Positions 15,323-23,768 are shown, counted from the first letter of the stretch. The stretch is DNA of 27,891 nt from an uncultured Collinsella sp. (GCA_902492545.1 CABULX010000011.1:1-27891), one strand, 5' to 3'. Notes: a model not told the origin generated them from the sequence alone. Numbers and translations: made by a program.

Positions 15323-15433
15323 GAAGTGGGGCTTGCTTTGGCAGTGTTAGCAATAAGGGCGGCTCCGCTAGTCTCGGGAGACCGCGGCATTCGGCTGGCT
15401 TGCTGAGTGCCGCGGGCAGTAGCGGACAGTAGC
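15323..15433 (+). repeat. Palindromic dispersed repeat, copy 1
   Basis: About 110 bases, starting GAAGTGGGGCTTGCTTTGGC, that recur at 23769-23880. Both copies contain GTCTCGGGAGAC and a GC-rich palindrome around CCGCGGCATTCGGC. In this copy the palindrome is imperfect and the following CAGTAGCGGACAGTAGC has fewer tandem units. It has no coding features and looks like a REP- or MITE-type element. Confidence 0.8.
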
Positions 15434-15451
15434 ATCAAACCCTCAATTCAA

Positions 15452-15472
15452 TCTCCCTCGTACGTAGGGAGG
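15452..15472 (+). promoter_or_regulatory. Hairpin covering the ribosome site of the next gene
   Basis: CTCCCT (15453-15458) pairs with AGGGAG (15466-15471) around the loop CGTACGT, plus one T-G pair outside. The 3' arm is the GGGAGG ribosome site of the gene starting at 15480, so folding would hide it. Whether this controls translation cannot be told from sequence. Confidence 0.45.
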
Positions 15473-15479
15473 CCCCGCC

Positions 15480-15833
15480 ATGCTGTCCACCGCCGAGCCC
15501 CTCACCAAGGCACTCGATACCCTCTTCAGGCGCAAGACGGTCAATGTGGCCGCGTTCGCCAACGGCGACGGACCCGTGAGCGAAATCTCGTTGGGCTACT
15601 TTTCCAGCGACCACGTCAAGAAGCACCCAGAGAAGTCGAATAACGGGTTTGCGGTCGAGCACGTCGTGCTTATGGCGAGGGCCCTTGCCGACGAGATCGC
15701 GGACTATCGCGCCGCCGCCGGCTGGCGCGGCCTGGACGAGGCGCCCTTCGAGGGCTACGCGTACGGCGTCGACGACTTCTACTCGGTCAGCTTCTTGCAT
15801 CCGTGCCAGGACAAGGGGAGGGGCAGCCTGTAG
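15480..15833 (+). CDS. Uncharacterised 117-residue protein, possibly 3'-truncated
   Basis: Not recognised. ATG 15480 has a GGGAGG ribosome site 7 bases upstream, and GC-rich third positions support coding. The peptide MLSTAEPLTKALDTLFRRKT begins a mostly helical, charged protein; residues 67-80 form an amphipathic helix (MARALADEIADYRA). It has no signal peptide or membrane span. Its last 55 bases overlap the convergent gene ending at 15779, and the final residues (CQDKGRGSL) are antisense to that gene's C terminus, so the original 3' end may have been lost when the neighbours were joined. Function unknown. Confidence 0.55.
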   Translation: MLSTAEPLTKALDTLFRRKTVNVAAFANGDGPVSEISLGYFSSDHVKKHPEKSNNGFAVEHVVLMARALADEIADYRAAAGWRGLDEAPFEGYAYGVDDFYSVSFLHPCQDKGRGSL

Positions 15834-16351
15834 AACGAGGTCGGCTCCATAGAGATCTCCTCGAGCCTTCCGTTGCCTCGCCGAACCCATGGAATCCCAT
15901 TCGCGTCGACGAAAGCCGTTTCGGGCGCCGTGCGCACTCCCATTCCGTGCCCTCCCGTTGGGAGCCATATGTACCATGCTCCAGGAGGAAGCGTGCCGAC
16001 GCAGACGCGGTCGGGAAAAGCGGGATCGTTGTCCTCTCCTTTGAAAGAAGGGCCGGCTCCGCTAATCCCGACGCAGGTGACGATTGCGTCGTAGACGGGG
16101 GACTCGCTTTCGTTTCGAAGCACGACGAACTGCCAGAAGAATCGGTTGTCATCGGGCTGATCGATTCGGTTTCGACCTTCTTCGTACCATGCCGATATGC
16201 GGGATGGCTGATGCCGCTTGATATCGTCCTCCCTGTTTCTTTTGGTCTGGTTGTTTTGACAGAATGCGGCAATCAAGGTCCCCAAGGTAGCGGCTCCGAT
16301 GAATGCTTGGACAATCAGATTGGCGGTGTCTATATCGATGCCAAAAATCAT
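15779..16351 (-). CDS. Uncharacterised membrane-anchored protein with beta-sandwich-like C-terminal domain
   Basis: A 190-residue protein with an N-terminal membrane span (TANLIVQAFIGAATLGTLIA) followed by a charged stretch (KRNREDDIKRH). The rest looks globular: FVVLRNESESPVYDAIVTC, VGTLPPGAWYIWLP and AFVDANGIPWVRRGNGRLEE. This pattern, an N-S-x-x-P-V-Y-D strand, a L-P-P-G turn and D-x-x-G-x-x-W-x-R, occurs in many small uncharacterised actinobacterial proteins. ATG 16351 has GGTGA upstream. Codon use is mixed. It may be part of the accessory cluster, but no function can be assigned. Confidence 0.65.
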   Translation of the reverse strand: MIFGIDIDTANLIVQAFIGAATLGTLIAAFCQNNQTKRNREDDIKRHQPSRISAWYEEGRNRIDQPDDNRFFWQFVVLRNESESPVYDAIVTCVGISGAGPSFKGEDNDPAFPDRVCVGTLPPGAWYIWLPTGGHGMGVRTAPETAFVDANGIPWVRRGNGRLEEISMEPTSFYRLPLPLSWHGCKKLTE

Positions 16352-16366
16352 TGGATGGTCACCGGC

Positions 16367-16553
16367 TTAGTATCGTGGGGCGAAAATTCTAACTCTGAAT
16401 AATACGGCATGATTGATGGTTGGCGTTGACCGAATTCCCATTGACGGTAACAACCCACCGCACTCCTCGACCACCTCGATTGCCTTGCGATTCTGCTTCT
16501 CGAGCGCGGAGACGATAGCGAGGAAGCACCGCTCTTTCTGTCGGGGGCTATAA
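16367..16553 (-). pseudogene. Gene fragment of unknown family
   Basis: On the minus strand an open frame without a start encodes YSPRQKERCFLAIVSALEKQ then NRKAIEVVEECGGLLPSMGI before a different-looking tail and a TAA. The first part has coding-like codon use (CTC, GTC, GAG) and reads as an amphipathic helix pair, so it is probably the end of a lost gene. It is not recognised. Confidence 0.35.
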
Positions 16554-16635
16554 TTAACCGTTCAAGCCAGATTCTGCCGTCTGTGGTAAAACAGCATGCT
16601 ATTAAAGATTCTGGCCTTGATTAGAGTTTTTTATC

Positions 16636-16743
16636 CCAGTCATTGTCGCCGGATCTCCCTATGCGGCGGGGCTCGACTTCGAGGACGTCGTCGACTCGGC
16701 CCTCGAGCGTGCAAGACTTGCTGAGCTAGGTGGACTAGAGTAA
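16636..16743 (+). pseudogene. C-terminal fragment of a lost gene
   Basis: An open frame of 35 codons without start gives PVIVAGSPYAAGLDFEDVVD then SALERARLAELGGLE and TAA. Codons are strongly C/G-ending, unlike the A/T-richer bases before it, so it looks like the 3' end of a real gene truncated during insertion of the neighbouring island. The family is not recognised. Confidence 0.35.
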
Positions 16744-16784
16744 GAAAAGAGAAATCAAAAGGCGAATTTACCGCGAGGAGCAAA

Positions 16785-19700
16785 ATGTCCCATATAAATC
16801 AGATCCAAGAAGAGCTAAGGCAGATCGAAGGCGGGCGTTTTCAAACACTAGCAAATCAGTATCTATATAGGAGATATTCGCTTAACAACATCATTGAATT
16901 GGGATCCCAATGCGGCACGGATAAAACTACGACCGGAGTGCCAGATATGTACTCCGTAGGAGAGAATGGACACTACATCTTCGCGGCATACACAACCTCT
17001 AAATCCGACATCCGCAATAAGCTGCTAAATGATGCTATAGACTGCCTCGACAGGAGCAAAACCGGCATCGATCCGCAACTCATAGATCGAATCATCCTGT
17101 GCCACACATACTTTCGCCTTTCACCTCTGGTACTCGAGGAAGTCCGCGCCATCGATCCACGGATAGAAATAATCGGGCCAGAGACAATTGCGAGCGACCT
17201 TGATAGAAAATTCCCTGCGCTAGCGCATACGGTTTTGGGCATTCCGCTCGGAAAGGGGTCATTCATCGCCCCAGACCGCTTCATCGAGCGAAGCCTGAAC
17301 GGCCGTTTCACAACCGACCTGTCGAAGCCCCTCATGCACAGGGATTCCGAGTTTTCAGGCATCATCGAATCGATAGAGCAAAGTAGGGCAGTAGTGATTC
17401 AGGGGCAGTCTGGATCGGGGAAAACCAAGATCGCCCTCGACGCATGCCTCTCATTCAGCAATCGGCATCACTGGGATCTTCTGATCTTGGACTCTAGGTA
17501 TTCGTCGCATCTCGACGATGATATTGAGCTGATTTTGTCGGAGTCGGAAAACATTATCCTTCTGGTCGATGATGCAAACGGCAACCTGTCACTTGAGCAC
17601 TTGCTGGGAATCTGCTTGGAAAACAAAAAGCTAAAGATTGTCCTCACCTGCAGGAAGATGCACCGAAGCGAGTTGACCGCGAAAATCGGCAGCTATCTAA
17701 ATTTCAAAGAAATAGAGCTGGAGCCTCTAACCGCGGAAAACATTGAAGCGATACTCGAGACCGAATACAACATAAAAAACCTAGCACTGAGGGAGAGAGT
17801 ATCGGCAATCGCAAACGGAAACCTGCGCTTGGCTATCATGGCAGCAAGCCCCATAGCAGACGGCAATTTCGAAGCCATCCAAGAGCCATACGATCTTCTG
17901 AACATCTATATGAATTCCGCCTTAGCTGGGTACTCCAGCAGGGAGCAGCGTCTCGCAGAGGTCCTTGCAATCTACGATTGCTGCGATCTTATTGAAGGAG
18001 ACCCTTGTTACGAGGAACTCTTGGGCCTGGAGTACGACGATGCCGAGATTCGGGATTTTGCATCCAGATTGAACGACCAGGAAATCGTCACGATCCTTAC
18101 CTCCGCTGGTGGCGTGCTAGCCATAAGAATGGAAGAGCAGAATCTTCGTGACTTCTTGATATGCCGCCACTTCGCAAAAGAAGGGAACGGCAGTTTTGCG
18201 GATTTCATTCTGCATACCGCAGAAATGCCGAACGCGCCGTATCTCAAAGCCGCCAAGTCAATGGCTGAAGTGTGCGGAAGTGCGAGCGTGTACGACTACC
18301 TTCGAAGGGAATGCGGGAAAGCTTGGGATGAAATTAAGAATCGGGATGCGCGAATTGCCGATCAGTTCATAATCACATTCAATCAACTCCTTCCCATACA
18401 GGCGCTCGCCTTTGCCTCAAACCGCATCGAAAGCGCTGCTTGCGCTGACGTATCGGAAGATATTCTCGGCATGAATTCGACATCCGACGGATCTATGCCC
18501 CTGCATATTTCCGTATCCCTGATGAGCTCGAGCGAGTATTCGCAAACAGCCTTAGAGTTGTTCGTGACGTGTGTAGAAAGAGGCACCGAGCGAGCGGCCG
18601 AGTACAACTGGGCATGCGGACCAGACGGTGCTTTCGCTTATGATCTCGATCGTACGGGATTCGATTTGGAAAACAGCAAACTCGATGCCCTCGCTCAAAA
18701 ATATCAACAATCGCATTCCCGTAATGTTGCAGCATGTCTGATCGTCTTGACGAGTTCATACCTCTCTTCAAGGGCCCAGCGCGTTTGGCAAAATGGCATA
18801 ACGTACACATACAACACCCTGACCTTCAGTTTCACATCAGAGTTGGCCGAGCTCCACGCCCATTGCTTCCGGGCGCTCTCCGTTCTAGTCGAAACCGAAT
18901 TCAGCAGGCAAGTTAAATCCACCTTTCGGCAGCACTTCTCGTTCTATGGCAAAGAACCTGAAGCGGAGCACGCAGAAAACATGCATTCGGTGCTCTCGAG
19001 GATCGAAGAGCTATTCCCCAAATATATAAGCGAAGACTCGACAACCGATCTTTCATGCGGCTTAAGCATCAACCAGATTTACGAAACATGCGCGCAGAAC
19101 TCCCCTCTGAGCCTCGATGGGTTCCGCCAGAGCACATTCGACGCGCTTGGCTTGGAGAACTCTTGGTCTCCCGAAGAGAAAGAACCTAGAATATCCGCGG
19201 AAGAGTTACCGCTAGAACGACTGACCGAAGCCCTGGGAAAGCTGGCCGAAGATTATGAGATTTCCGGTAAAGAGTGGGAGTCGGGCAGGGCTATCGGAAA
19301 AGTCCTTCTGGAAATTGCCAAAAGGACCCCAGATACCGCTTCAAGCATAATCGCACGCAATATCGCATCGTTGCCCTCGACGATCCCCGTTCCGTATGAA
19401 GCACTTGATTGCCTTGCTGAAGCCATCGGCAGGAGGGTCCTTAGAAACGAGCTGGGCGCGGTGCTCGACGTGAGTGACCATCCGGCCCTGTTTGACTATC
19501 TTGATTTGCTAGCAATAAAGAGCGGGCCCGACAAGGAGGAGCTCGACGAGATCCTCGCAAGACTCGATGACGGCAGAACGCATCTCTGCTTGGAAGATTT
19601 GGAGATAGTCGAGCCAAAGCATCCTGGCTATATCCTCAAATATGCTTCTAGGTTTTCCGAACGCACTCACAATGATGGGGTTTGGCGGTTTTTCGGCAAC

Positions 19701-20441
19701 TGCGGAGACGAAAAGCGCGTCTCCGCTCTAGATTCGTACTTCGGATCCAATCCCTTACCGGCTATCAACCTGTATTTTCTCGCACTTGAAGGACGCCCTT
19801 CTTTCGACTATAACCTCGCTTTCCTACGCTGCCTTTTACGCCTTGACAGTTCAATGATTGACCGTTTTTTGGAATACGCTGCCAGCCTCGACTACCGACA
19901 AAGGCACGATCTCCTGCGAAGAATCAGCTCGTTTTGGACCGTCCAGGACAATCGTGCTTGGAATCTGCTGAAAGCATTGATCGATGAAGTGCTGAGCGAA
20001 CCACTCGGTAGGTTTGAAATAGCCGCTTTGTTTCCCGTTCGTGACGCAAATGCGCTCTCGAGCGATATTTTTTGGGAGCGCCTGGAATATATCATCCGCG
20101 AAAGGATCGCCGACGCAAATAGTCTCGATAGAATTAGCTGGGCCTTGTCCGATTGCAATGACGAGGCGAGGGTCAGGGCTATCACCCTCATTCTGTCGCT
20201 CGATAAAGACGGGATATCGATCAACGATTTGGATCTCCGTCGATCTTCAATGAGCGGGTCTCCAGAAAAAGGCTTTATTCCAGCAAAGCTCAAGGAGATT
20301 GAGGCGATTGAATCGATTGCTGCTCAGCTGCCCGCAGGTGTTGAATATTTAAAACACAGAGAATGGCTGTTAAAAGTGAGGTCTTCAATTGAAAGAGACA
20401 TCGAAGACGAAAAGTGGAGGATATTCCACGGCAGGCAGTAA
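16785..20441 (+). CDS. STAND-like P-loop NTPase with restriction-endonuclease-like N terminus, probable anti-phage protein
   Basis: A 1218-residue cytoplasmic protein. Residues 1-130 resemble a PD-(D/E)xK nuclease-fold domain: GTDKTTTGVPDMYS with Pro53-Asp54, then GHYIFAAYTTSKSD. The usual (D/E)-x-K is not seen, so it may be inactive or nucleic-acid binding. A P-loop GQSGSGKT is at 207-214, Walker B IILLVDDAN at 257-265, and LTCRKM at 288-292 resembles the sensor strand of NACHT/STAND ATPases. LEPLTAENIEAILE follows. From about residue 400 the protein is all helical, like the repeat sensor of STAND proteins such as Avs. This layout (effector, NTPase, repeat sensor) typifies phage-sensing defence proteins. 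ATG 16785 has GAGGAG 6 bases upstream. Codon use (AGA, ATA, AAA) is A/T-richer than upstream genes, suggesting transfer. The nSTAND3 subfamily is a guess; the NTPase is certain. Confidence 0.72.
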   Translation: MSHINQIQEELRQIEGGRFQTLANQYLYRRYSLNNIIELGSQCGTDKTTTGVPDMYSVGENGHYIFAAYTTSKSDIRNKLLNDAIDCLDRSKTGIDPQLIDRIILCHTYFRLSPLVLEEVRAIDPRIEIIGPETIASDLDRKFPALAHTVLGIPLGKGSFIAPDRFIERSLNGRFTTDLSKPLMHRDSEFSGIIESIEQSRAVVIQGQSGSGKTKIALDACLSFSNRHHWDLLILDSRYSSHLDDDIELILSESENIILLVDDANGNLSLEHLLGICLENKKLKIVLTCRKMHRSELTAKIGSYLNFKEIELEPLTAENIEAILETEYNIKNLALRERVSAIANGNLRLAIMAASPIADGNFEAIQEPYDLLNIYMNSALAGYSSREQRLAEVLAIYDCCDLIEGDPCYEELLGLEYDDAEIRDFASRLNDQEIVTILTSAGGVLAIRMEEQNLRDFLICRHFAKEGNGSFADFILHTAEMPNAPYLKAAKSMAEVCGSASVYDYLRRECGKAWDEIKNRDARIADQFIITFNQLLPIQALAFASNRIESAACADVSEDILGMNSTSDGSMPLHISVSLMSSSEYSQTALELFVTCVERGTERAAEYNWACGPDGAFAYDLDRTGFDLENSKLDALAQKYQQSHSRNVAACLIVLTSSYLSSRAQRVWQNGITYTYNTLTFSFTSELAELHAHCFRALSVLVETEFSRQVKSTFRQHFSFYGKEPEAEHAENMHSVLSRIEELFPKYISEDSTTDLSCGLSINQIYETCAQNSPLSLDGFRQSTFDALGLENSWSPEEKEPRISAEELPLERLTEALGKLAEDYEISGKEWESGRAIGKVLLEIAKRTPDTASSIIARNIASLPSTIPVPYEALDCLAEAIGRRVLRNELGAVLDVSDHPALFDYLDLLAIKSGPDKEELDEILARLDDGRTHLCLEDLEIVEPKHPGYILKYASRFSERTHNDGVWRFFGNCGDEKRVSALDSYFGSNPLPAINLYFLALEGRPSFDYNLAFLRCLLRLDSSMIDRFLEYAASLDYRQRHDLLRRISSFWTVQDNRAWNLLKALIDEVLSEPLGRFEIAALFPVRDANALSSDIFWERLEYIIRERIADANSLDRISWALSDCNDEARVRAITLILSLDKDGISINDLDLRRSSMSGSPEKGFIPAKLKEIEAIESIAAQLPAGVEYLKHREWLLKVRSSIERDIEDEKWRIFHGRQ

Positions 20442-20486
20442 TCGACTTTAACACCTAGAATTAGGAAAAGCCTCGGGGGCTCCTGC

Positions 20487-20687
20487 CTAGCCCTTCGACC
20501 TGCACTGCGTGCAGAAGACAGTCGAGGACGAACCGTGGTGCAGCTCCATGAGCTCGAGCTGCATCGCCCTGATCAGGTCGTCGAGCTTGTTCAGCAGCCA
20601 CTCGTCGATGTTTGTGTCAACGGCCAGCTGAATACTGTTCAGTTTTACGCTACCACTGACAGCGAGGCCGAAGTGGCTCGTTGCCAT
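20487..20687 (-). CDS. Small uncharacterised protein, possibly truncated
   Basis: Codons on this strand are strongly C/G-ending (CTG AAC AAG CTC GAC GAC CTG ATC), which supports real coding. The 66-residue product reads SIQLAVDTNIDEWLLNKLDD then LIRAMQLELMELHHGSSSTV and ends FCTQCRSKG, with a C-x-x-C pair near the end. No ribosome site is seen before ATG 20687. It is antisense to the start of a longer plus-strand frame. The family is not recognised; it may be a remnant. Confidence 0.4.
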   Translation of the reverse strand: MATSHFGLAVSGSVKLNSIQLAVDTNIDEWLLNKLDDLIRAMQLELMELHHGSSSTVFCTQCRSKG

Positions 20688-20870
20688 TTCGAAGCCGCGC
20701 GCGCGGCGCGGAAGGGCGGCGTGGACCCCGAGTCCACTGCCTGCAAGCTCGACAAGATGATTTGGTTGCTCTGCACAGGCGACTTCTACCGCGAAGGGGG
20801 TCTAAAGCTCTTTTCAACCAATGCACTTGTTGAATCGAACCTGAGCGCCTATTCGGGGGATGGCATTTAA
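20649..20870 (+). pseudogene. 3' fragment of an unknown gene
   Basis: From about 20649 the plus frame uses C/G-ending codons and encodes AARAARKGGVDPESTACKLD then KMIWLLCTGDFYREGGLKLF. Its upstream part, antisense to the small gene on the other strand, does not look like protein. No ribosome site precedes the nominal ATG 20535. Best read as the end of a lost gene, junctioned to the minus-strand ORF near 20685. Confidence 0.35.
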
Positions 20871-20944
20871 ATTGGAGCCACTTTCAGAAAAGCGGCGCTG
20901 CAAACGCATGCCAAAACTGGCAAATTATTATGAAAGGTAATCTT

Positions 20945-21649
20945 ATGGTAAACGCAGAGGAATCAACTAAGGCCGGTCTATCGCGCTTGCAAGACGACGC
21001 AAGGCCGACTATTTGCAGCGACTCTCTCGAACTTATTTCGAATATCGCAGAGGTTGGCCTGGACGAAATTCTCCAAAACGAGTTCTTGAAGGACATCCCC
21101 GTCATCTCAAGCCTAGTGAGCATCTACAAAATCGGAAACAATATCCACAATGCGCATCTGCTGAAGAAGTATGCGTGTTTCCTCGATGAGTTCAACCGCG
21201 ACTCTTTTGAAAATGGCTCATGGAACAAGTACAAGCAATACTTTGAAGAGTCAAATAGGAAGCGCGATATTGAGTACCTGCTTATCCTGCTCGAAAGATA
21301 CATTGAGGAGGACAAAGCGCGGCGACTAGCAAAGATTTATGAGGCCTACCTAGATAAAGAAATTAGCTGGGACGATCTTCGTTTGTTTGCAGAGACTTTG
21401 GACAGATTTCTACCTGGAGACTACGAAATGCTTCGAGAAAAGGAAACTTTTCAGACGCTCAGAGGCAGAGATGCAGAAGTTCTTCTTCGATTAACCGGGC
21501 TGGGATTGCTGATTGAGGATATCCATCGGCAGCAGTGGGACGTAGTAGATACGACGCTCATCTTCGACGATCCCGACGAAATTGAGAAAGAAGAAAGGGT
21601 TTATCGTAGGACCGAATTTGGAAACAGGATGGTATCTATACTTGGCTAG
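20945..21649 (+). CDS. Uncharacterised 234-residue cytoplasmic protein next to the STAND NTPase
   Basis: Start is ATG 20945 with AAAGGTAA 4-10 bases upstream, preferred to ATG 20930. Residues 20-70 contain LISNIAEVGLDEILQNEFLK and DIPVISSLVSIYKIGNNIHN followed by LKKYACFLDEFN. This pattern, a DxIL...LKDIP(I/V)...YKIG...KK...FL, recurs in a family of small Gram-positive proteins of unknown role. A helical middle and an acidic C-terminal part (FDDPDEIEKEERVYRR) follow, the latter perhaps a winged-helix-like end (LRLTGLGLLIED... EFGNRMVSIL). Codon use matches the NTPase gene, so they probably arrived together. It could regulate or assist it. No function is claimed. Confidence 0.6.
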   Translation: MVNAEESTKAGLSRLQDDARPTICSDSLELISNIAEVGLDEILQNEFLKDIPVISSLVSIYKIGNNIHNAHLLKKYACFLDEFNRDSFENGSWNKYKQYFEESNRKRDIEYLLILLERYIEEDKARRLAKIYEAYLDKEISWDDLRLFAETLDRFLPGDYEMLREKETFQTLRGRDAEVLLRLTGLGLLIEDIHRQQWDVVDTTLIFDDPDEIEKEERVYRRTEFGNRMVSILG

Positions 21650-21835
21650 CTACTGCAGACAACAATCTGAGCGCGCTCTTGTCGTCTTGGTTAAACTGCT
21701 CGGATCTACCAGTGATTTTTACTGCATTAGGCATTCGGAAAGGGAATCGGTTCTTCACGATTCGCATCCTTTCTAGTGCTGCCTTTATTTAATGATCGAG
21801 ATATGCTCGGCGACTGCGGTGTTCTGCCCCTTAGG

Positions 21836-23164
21836 TTACAGACGGTTGTTTCTATTGAGCTTCCAGAGGAAATACATGGGGTTCTCTTTTGCCTTGGCTT
21901 CTCGCAAGAAATCTGCGGATTGAGATGCAACGGCCCCTATGCCGGCAGCCCCGAGGAAGGCCATGGCATCAGAAGGTGATGCGATTCCGTATTGCCCCAA
22001 TGTAAAGCTCGCAATTCCGATAGCGGCTTCAATGCCTGCGGAGGTGACTAATCGGGATCGCTCGTTTTTCATCACTAAAGATATCTTGTGAAGCTCGGGC
22101 TCTATTAGGTCGTTCTTCAGGTCAGCTAATGTCGAGGTGTCGATGGGCCTTTCGCTCAGGCCTTTGGACAAGGTATCCCTAAACACAAGAAACGACTCTT
22201 CGTTTCTAATGCGGCAATCAAGGATGCTACGCAACGTTGCATTTTCAGCAATGGGGAGGGGGCAAGATAACCGGCGAATGGGTATGGTCTGATCTTTTCG
22301 AGGATAAAGGGTGGAAGTTGCGGACTCGAGGAACTCAATCTGAGCTGGACGAGTGGTTAAATACGAGCTATTCGAAAAATAGGGATTGACGAGGGCTTGA
22401 AAGCAATCGTCCAACAAAGGCAGTAGGATAGTCGAGATGCCGCCTTTCTCCAGCATGTCTCTATCCAATCGCGTTTCGCCTTGGCTTGCATAGAGCGATT
22501 CGTATTCAGACGGGATTACCAGGAAATCGACATCCATCTCATCATGGGACCCATATGCATCCATTCCCTCAATCGCTACACACAGATTCCCATCTGGTGC
22601 TTGTTTTAAAGTGCACGAGGTAGAGGAACAGAATTGTCGTACGAGTTCATCCCAATAACTCGATATCAATCCTTTTGCTTTTGATTCTCTTTCGATTTGT
22701 CGCGCTAGGCAATCTTTGCAAAGAGGAATGTAATTGCTCGAAAATCCGAGTATTCCAGCTTTGACTATGTCTTCGACTCGCATGGTCAAATAGATCCCGA
22801 ATGCAAGTTCATCGACTGAGGCATAATCATCGTGCCCCATTTCGAATGCCGATTCTATAGGGCAATGAATCAGTGTTTTATCTGCATACAATGCTGAGAA
22901 CTTTGCCAAATGGTAAATGTTTTGCTCTCGACAGGCATAGTCAGTGCAGGGGAATTTGCCTCCTTCAAGGGTGGAGTCAACAGAAAAATTGAACTGGGAT
23001 TGATTTTCGATTTTTTCGATTGGGATAAGGGGTGCAAGGCCCCTAATAAAGGCGTCGAACCTCCTTTGCCCCAGTTCTTCTAGGTACGCAATTATTTCGG
23101 CAAGAGAGCTGTTCTTGAATGCGGCTAGATAAGAATAAAGGTCATCGTATGCATGAGTCGCCAT
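21836..23164 (-). CDS. Uncharacterised 442-residue protein with CxxC and C-terminal hydrophobic region
   Basis: Not recognised beyond pattern. ATG 23164 has AGGTGA 4 bases upstream; a GTG at 23173 is in frame but has a weaker site. The N-terminal third includes HLAKFSALYADKTLIHCPIE, the middle VEDIVKAGILGF then IPLCKDCLARQIERE with a possible metal-binding C-x-x-C. This order (an ALYADK strand, then a PxxxAGI...LCxxC stretch) is seen in large uncharacterised bacterial proteins that sit in defence-rich islands. Residues from about 395 are hydrophobic: GIEAAIGIASFTLGQYGIAS then AMAFLGAAGIGAVA, one or two possible membrane spans. A/T-rich codons match the plus-strand NTPase. Convergent with the 234-residue gene; 186 bases between their ends hold nothing recognisable. 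Confidence 0.6.
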   Translation of the reverse strand: MATHAYDDLYSYLAAFKNSSLAEIIAYLEELGQRRFDAFIRGLAPLIPIEKIENQSQFNFSVDSTLEGGKFPCTDYACREQNIYHLAKFSALYADKTLIHCPIESAFEMGHDDYASVDELAFGIYLTMRVEDIVKAGILGFSSNYIPLCKDCLARQIERESKAKGLISSYWDELVRQFCSSTSCTLKQAPDGNLCVAIEGMDAYGSHDEMDVDFLVIPSEYESLYASQGETRLDRDMLEKGGISTILLPLLDDCFQALVNPYFSNSSYLTTRPAQIEFLESATSTLYPRKDQTIPIRRLSCPLPIAENATLRSILDCRIRNEESFLVFRDTLSKGLSERPIDTSTLADLKNDLIEPELHKISLVMKNERSRLVTSAGIEAAIGIASFTLGQYGIASPSDAMAFLGAAGIGAVASQSADFLREAKAKENPMYFLWKLNRNNRL

Positions 23165-23169
23165 TTCGC

Positions 23170-23271
23170 TCACCTACACTTTCGGAAAGAGTTTTGCGTC
23201 GTTATTTCCGAGGCGTCGTTGGGCTCGCAATCGACTCTAGTGTGCAGCTGCTTCTCGACGTACTCCCTCAT
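23170..23271 (-). CDS. Possible 33-residue peptide upstream of the 442-residue gene
   Basis: ATG 23271 has GTGGAGG 7 bases upstream, one of the better ribosome sites here, and the first codons are C/G-ending (GAG TAC GTC GAG AAG CAG CTG CAC). The peptide is MREYVEKQLHTRVDCEPNDA followed by SEITTQNSFRKCR; its TGA overlaps the ribosome site of the next gene, so it could couple translation. It may instead be the stub of a longer lost gene. Confidence 0.35.
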   Translation of the reverse strand: MREYVEKQLHTRVDCEPNDASEITTQNSFRKCR

Positions 23272-23284
23272 GTTCTGCCTCCAC

Positions 23285-23347
23285 ATGTAACTAATTGATT
23301 TGCTATGTGCCATTATGAATGGTATATAGCAAATCAATTGGTTACAT
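23285..23347 (+). promoter_or_regulatory. 28-bp inverted repeat with 7-base loop
   Basis: Arm 23285-23312 pairs with 23320-23347 around the loop TTATGAA. Of 28 positions, 25 are Watson-Crick and the other three are G-T in the plus strand, so a plus-strand RNA would form an unbroken 28-bp stem, while a minus-strand RNA would have three A-C mismatches. It is A/T-rich and lies before the two minus-strand ORFs. It may be an operator, a remnant of a mobile element or part of a plus-strand small RNA. Confidence 0.75.
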
Positions 23348-23439
23348 TTAATGGAGCATTGCGAGCGTGGCGCGCGCAAAGAAGAGTCGTTGTATGGAGG
23401 CTTCCGGCAACGGCCTTTTGTACGTCCGTGACTGTTGGG

Positions 23440-23658
23440 TGCTATCGCGGATGACGTCATTGTTGCCTGTACTCTCGATCCAAGGATGTAATTACGGAAG
23501 TGCGGGGAAAATCGAGAACCTTCGAGCACAACGCGATTTTTAGCACCAAAACCGCAGTTCGCGGAAGCGAAAACTGGGGCCTGGTTAGCATTTCTTCGAT
23601 TTTCCCCGCACCTCCGAATTTGACCCCTTGCCGCACCTTGATCACGTCTTCAAGTGGC
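23440..23658 (+). repeat. MITE-like element, copy 1
   Basis: About 220 bases that recur at 25650-25872 in the same orientation. The core is bounded by inverted repeats: 23496-23515 and 23596-23615 are reverse complements at 19 of 20 positions (the arm begins GGAAGTGCGGGG). Between them lie shared blocks such as CCTTCGAGCACAACGCG. No transposase is encoded. Frames through it (both strands) give the same Arg/Ser-rich peptides in each copy but lack ribosome sites, so it is treated as noncoding. With the neighbouring repeats it fills the gap 23272-24081, where no gene is supported. Confidence 0.85.
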
Positions 23659-23768
23659 TGGTTCATCGCTAATGGAGTTTTCTGCGGTGCTTGAATTGCG
23701 GTGTTGTGATTAGGGCAAAAGGCTCTTGGCTCCGGGGAGGCTCATCGCACGAAAATTCAAGTTGCTGC

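Noticed and set aside
23173..23529. 119-codon minus-strand frame reaching into the MITE-like element
   Set aside because: It runs through the hairpin and the repeat; only its last 33 codons, after a good ribosome site at 23278, look coding.
23500..23694. 64-codon plus-strand frame in the MITE-like element
   Set aside because: Conserved between copies only because the element is repeated; no ribosome site and the frame breaks in copy 2.
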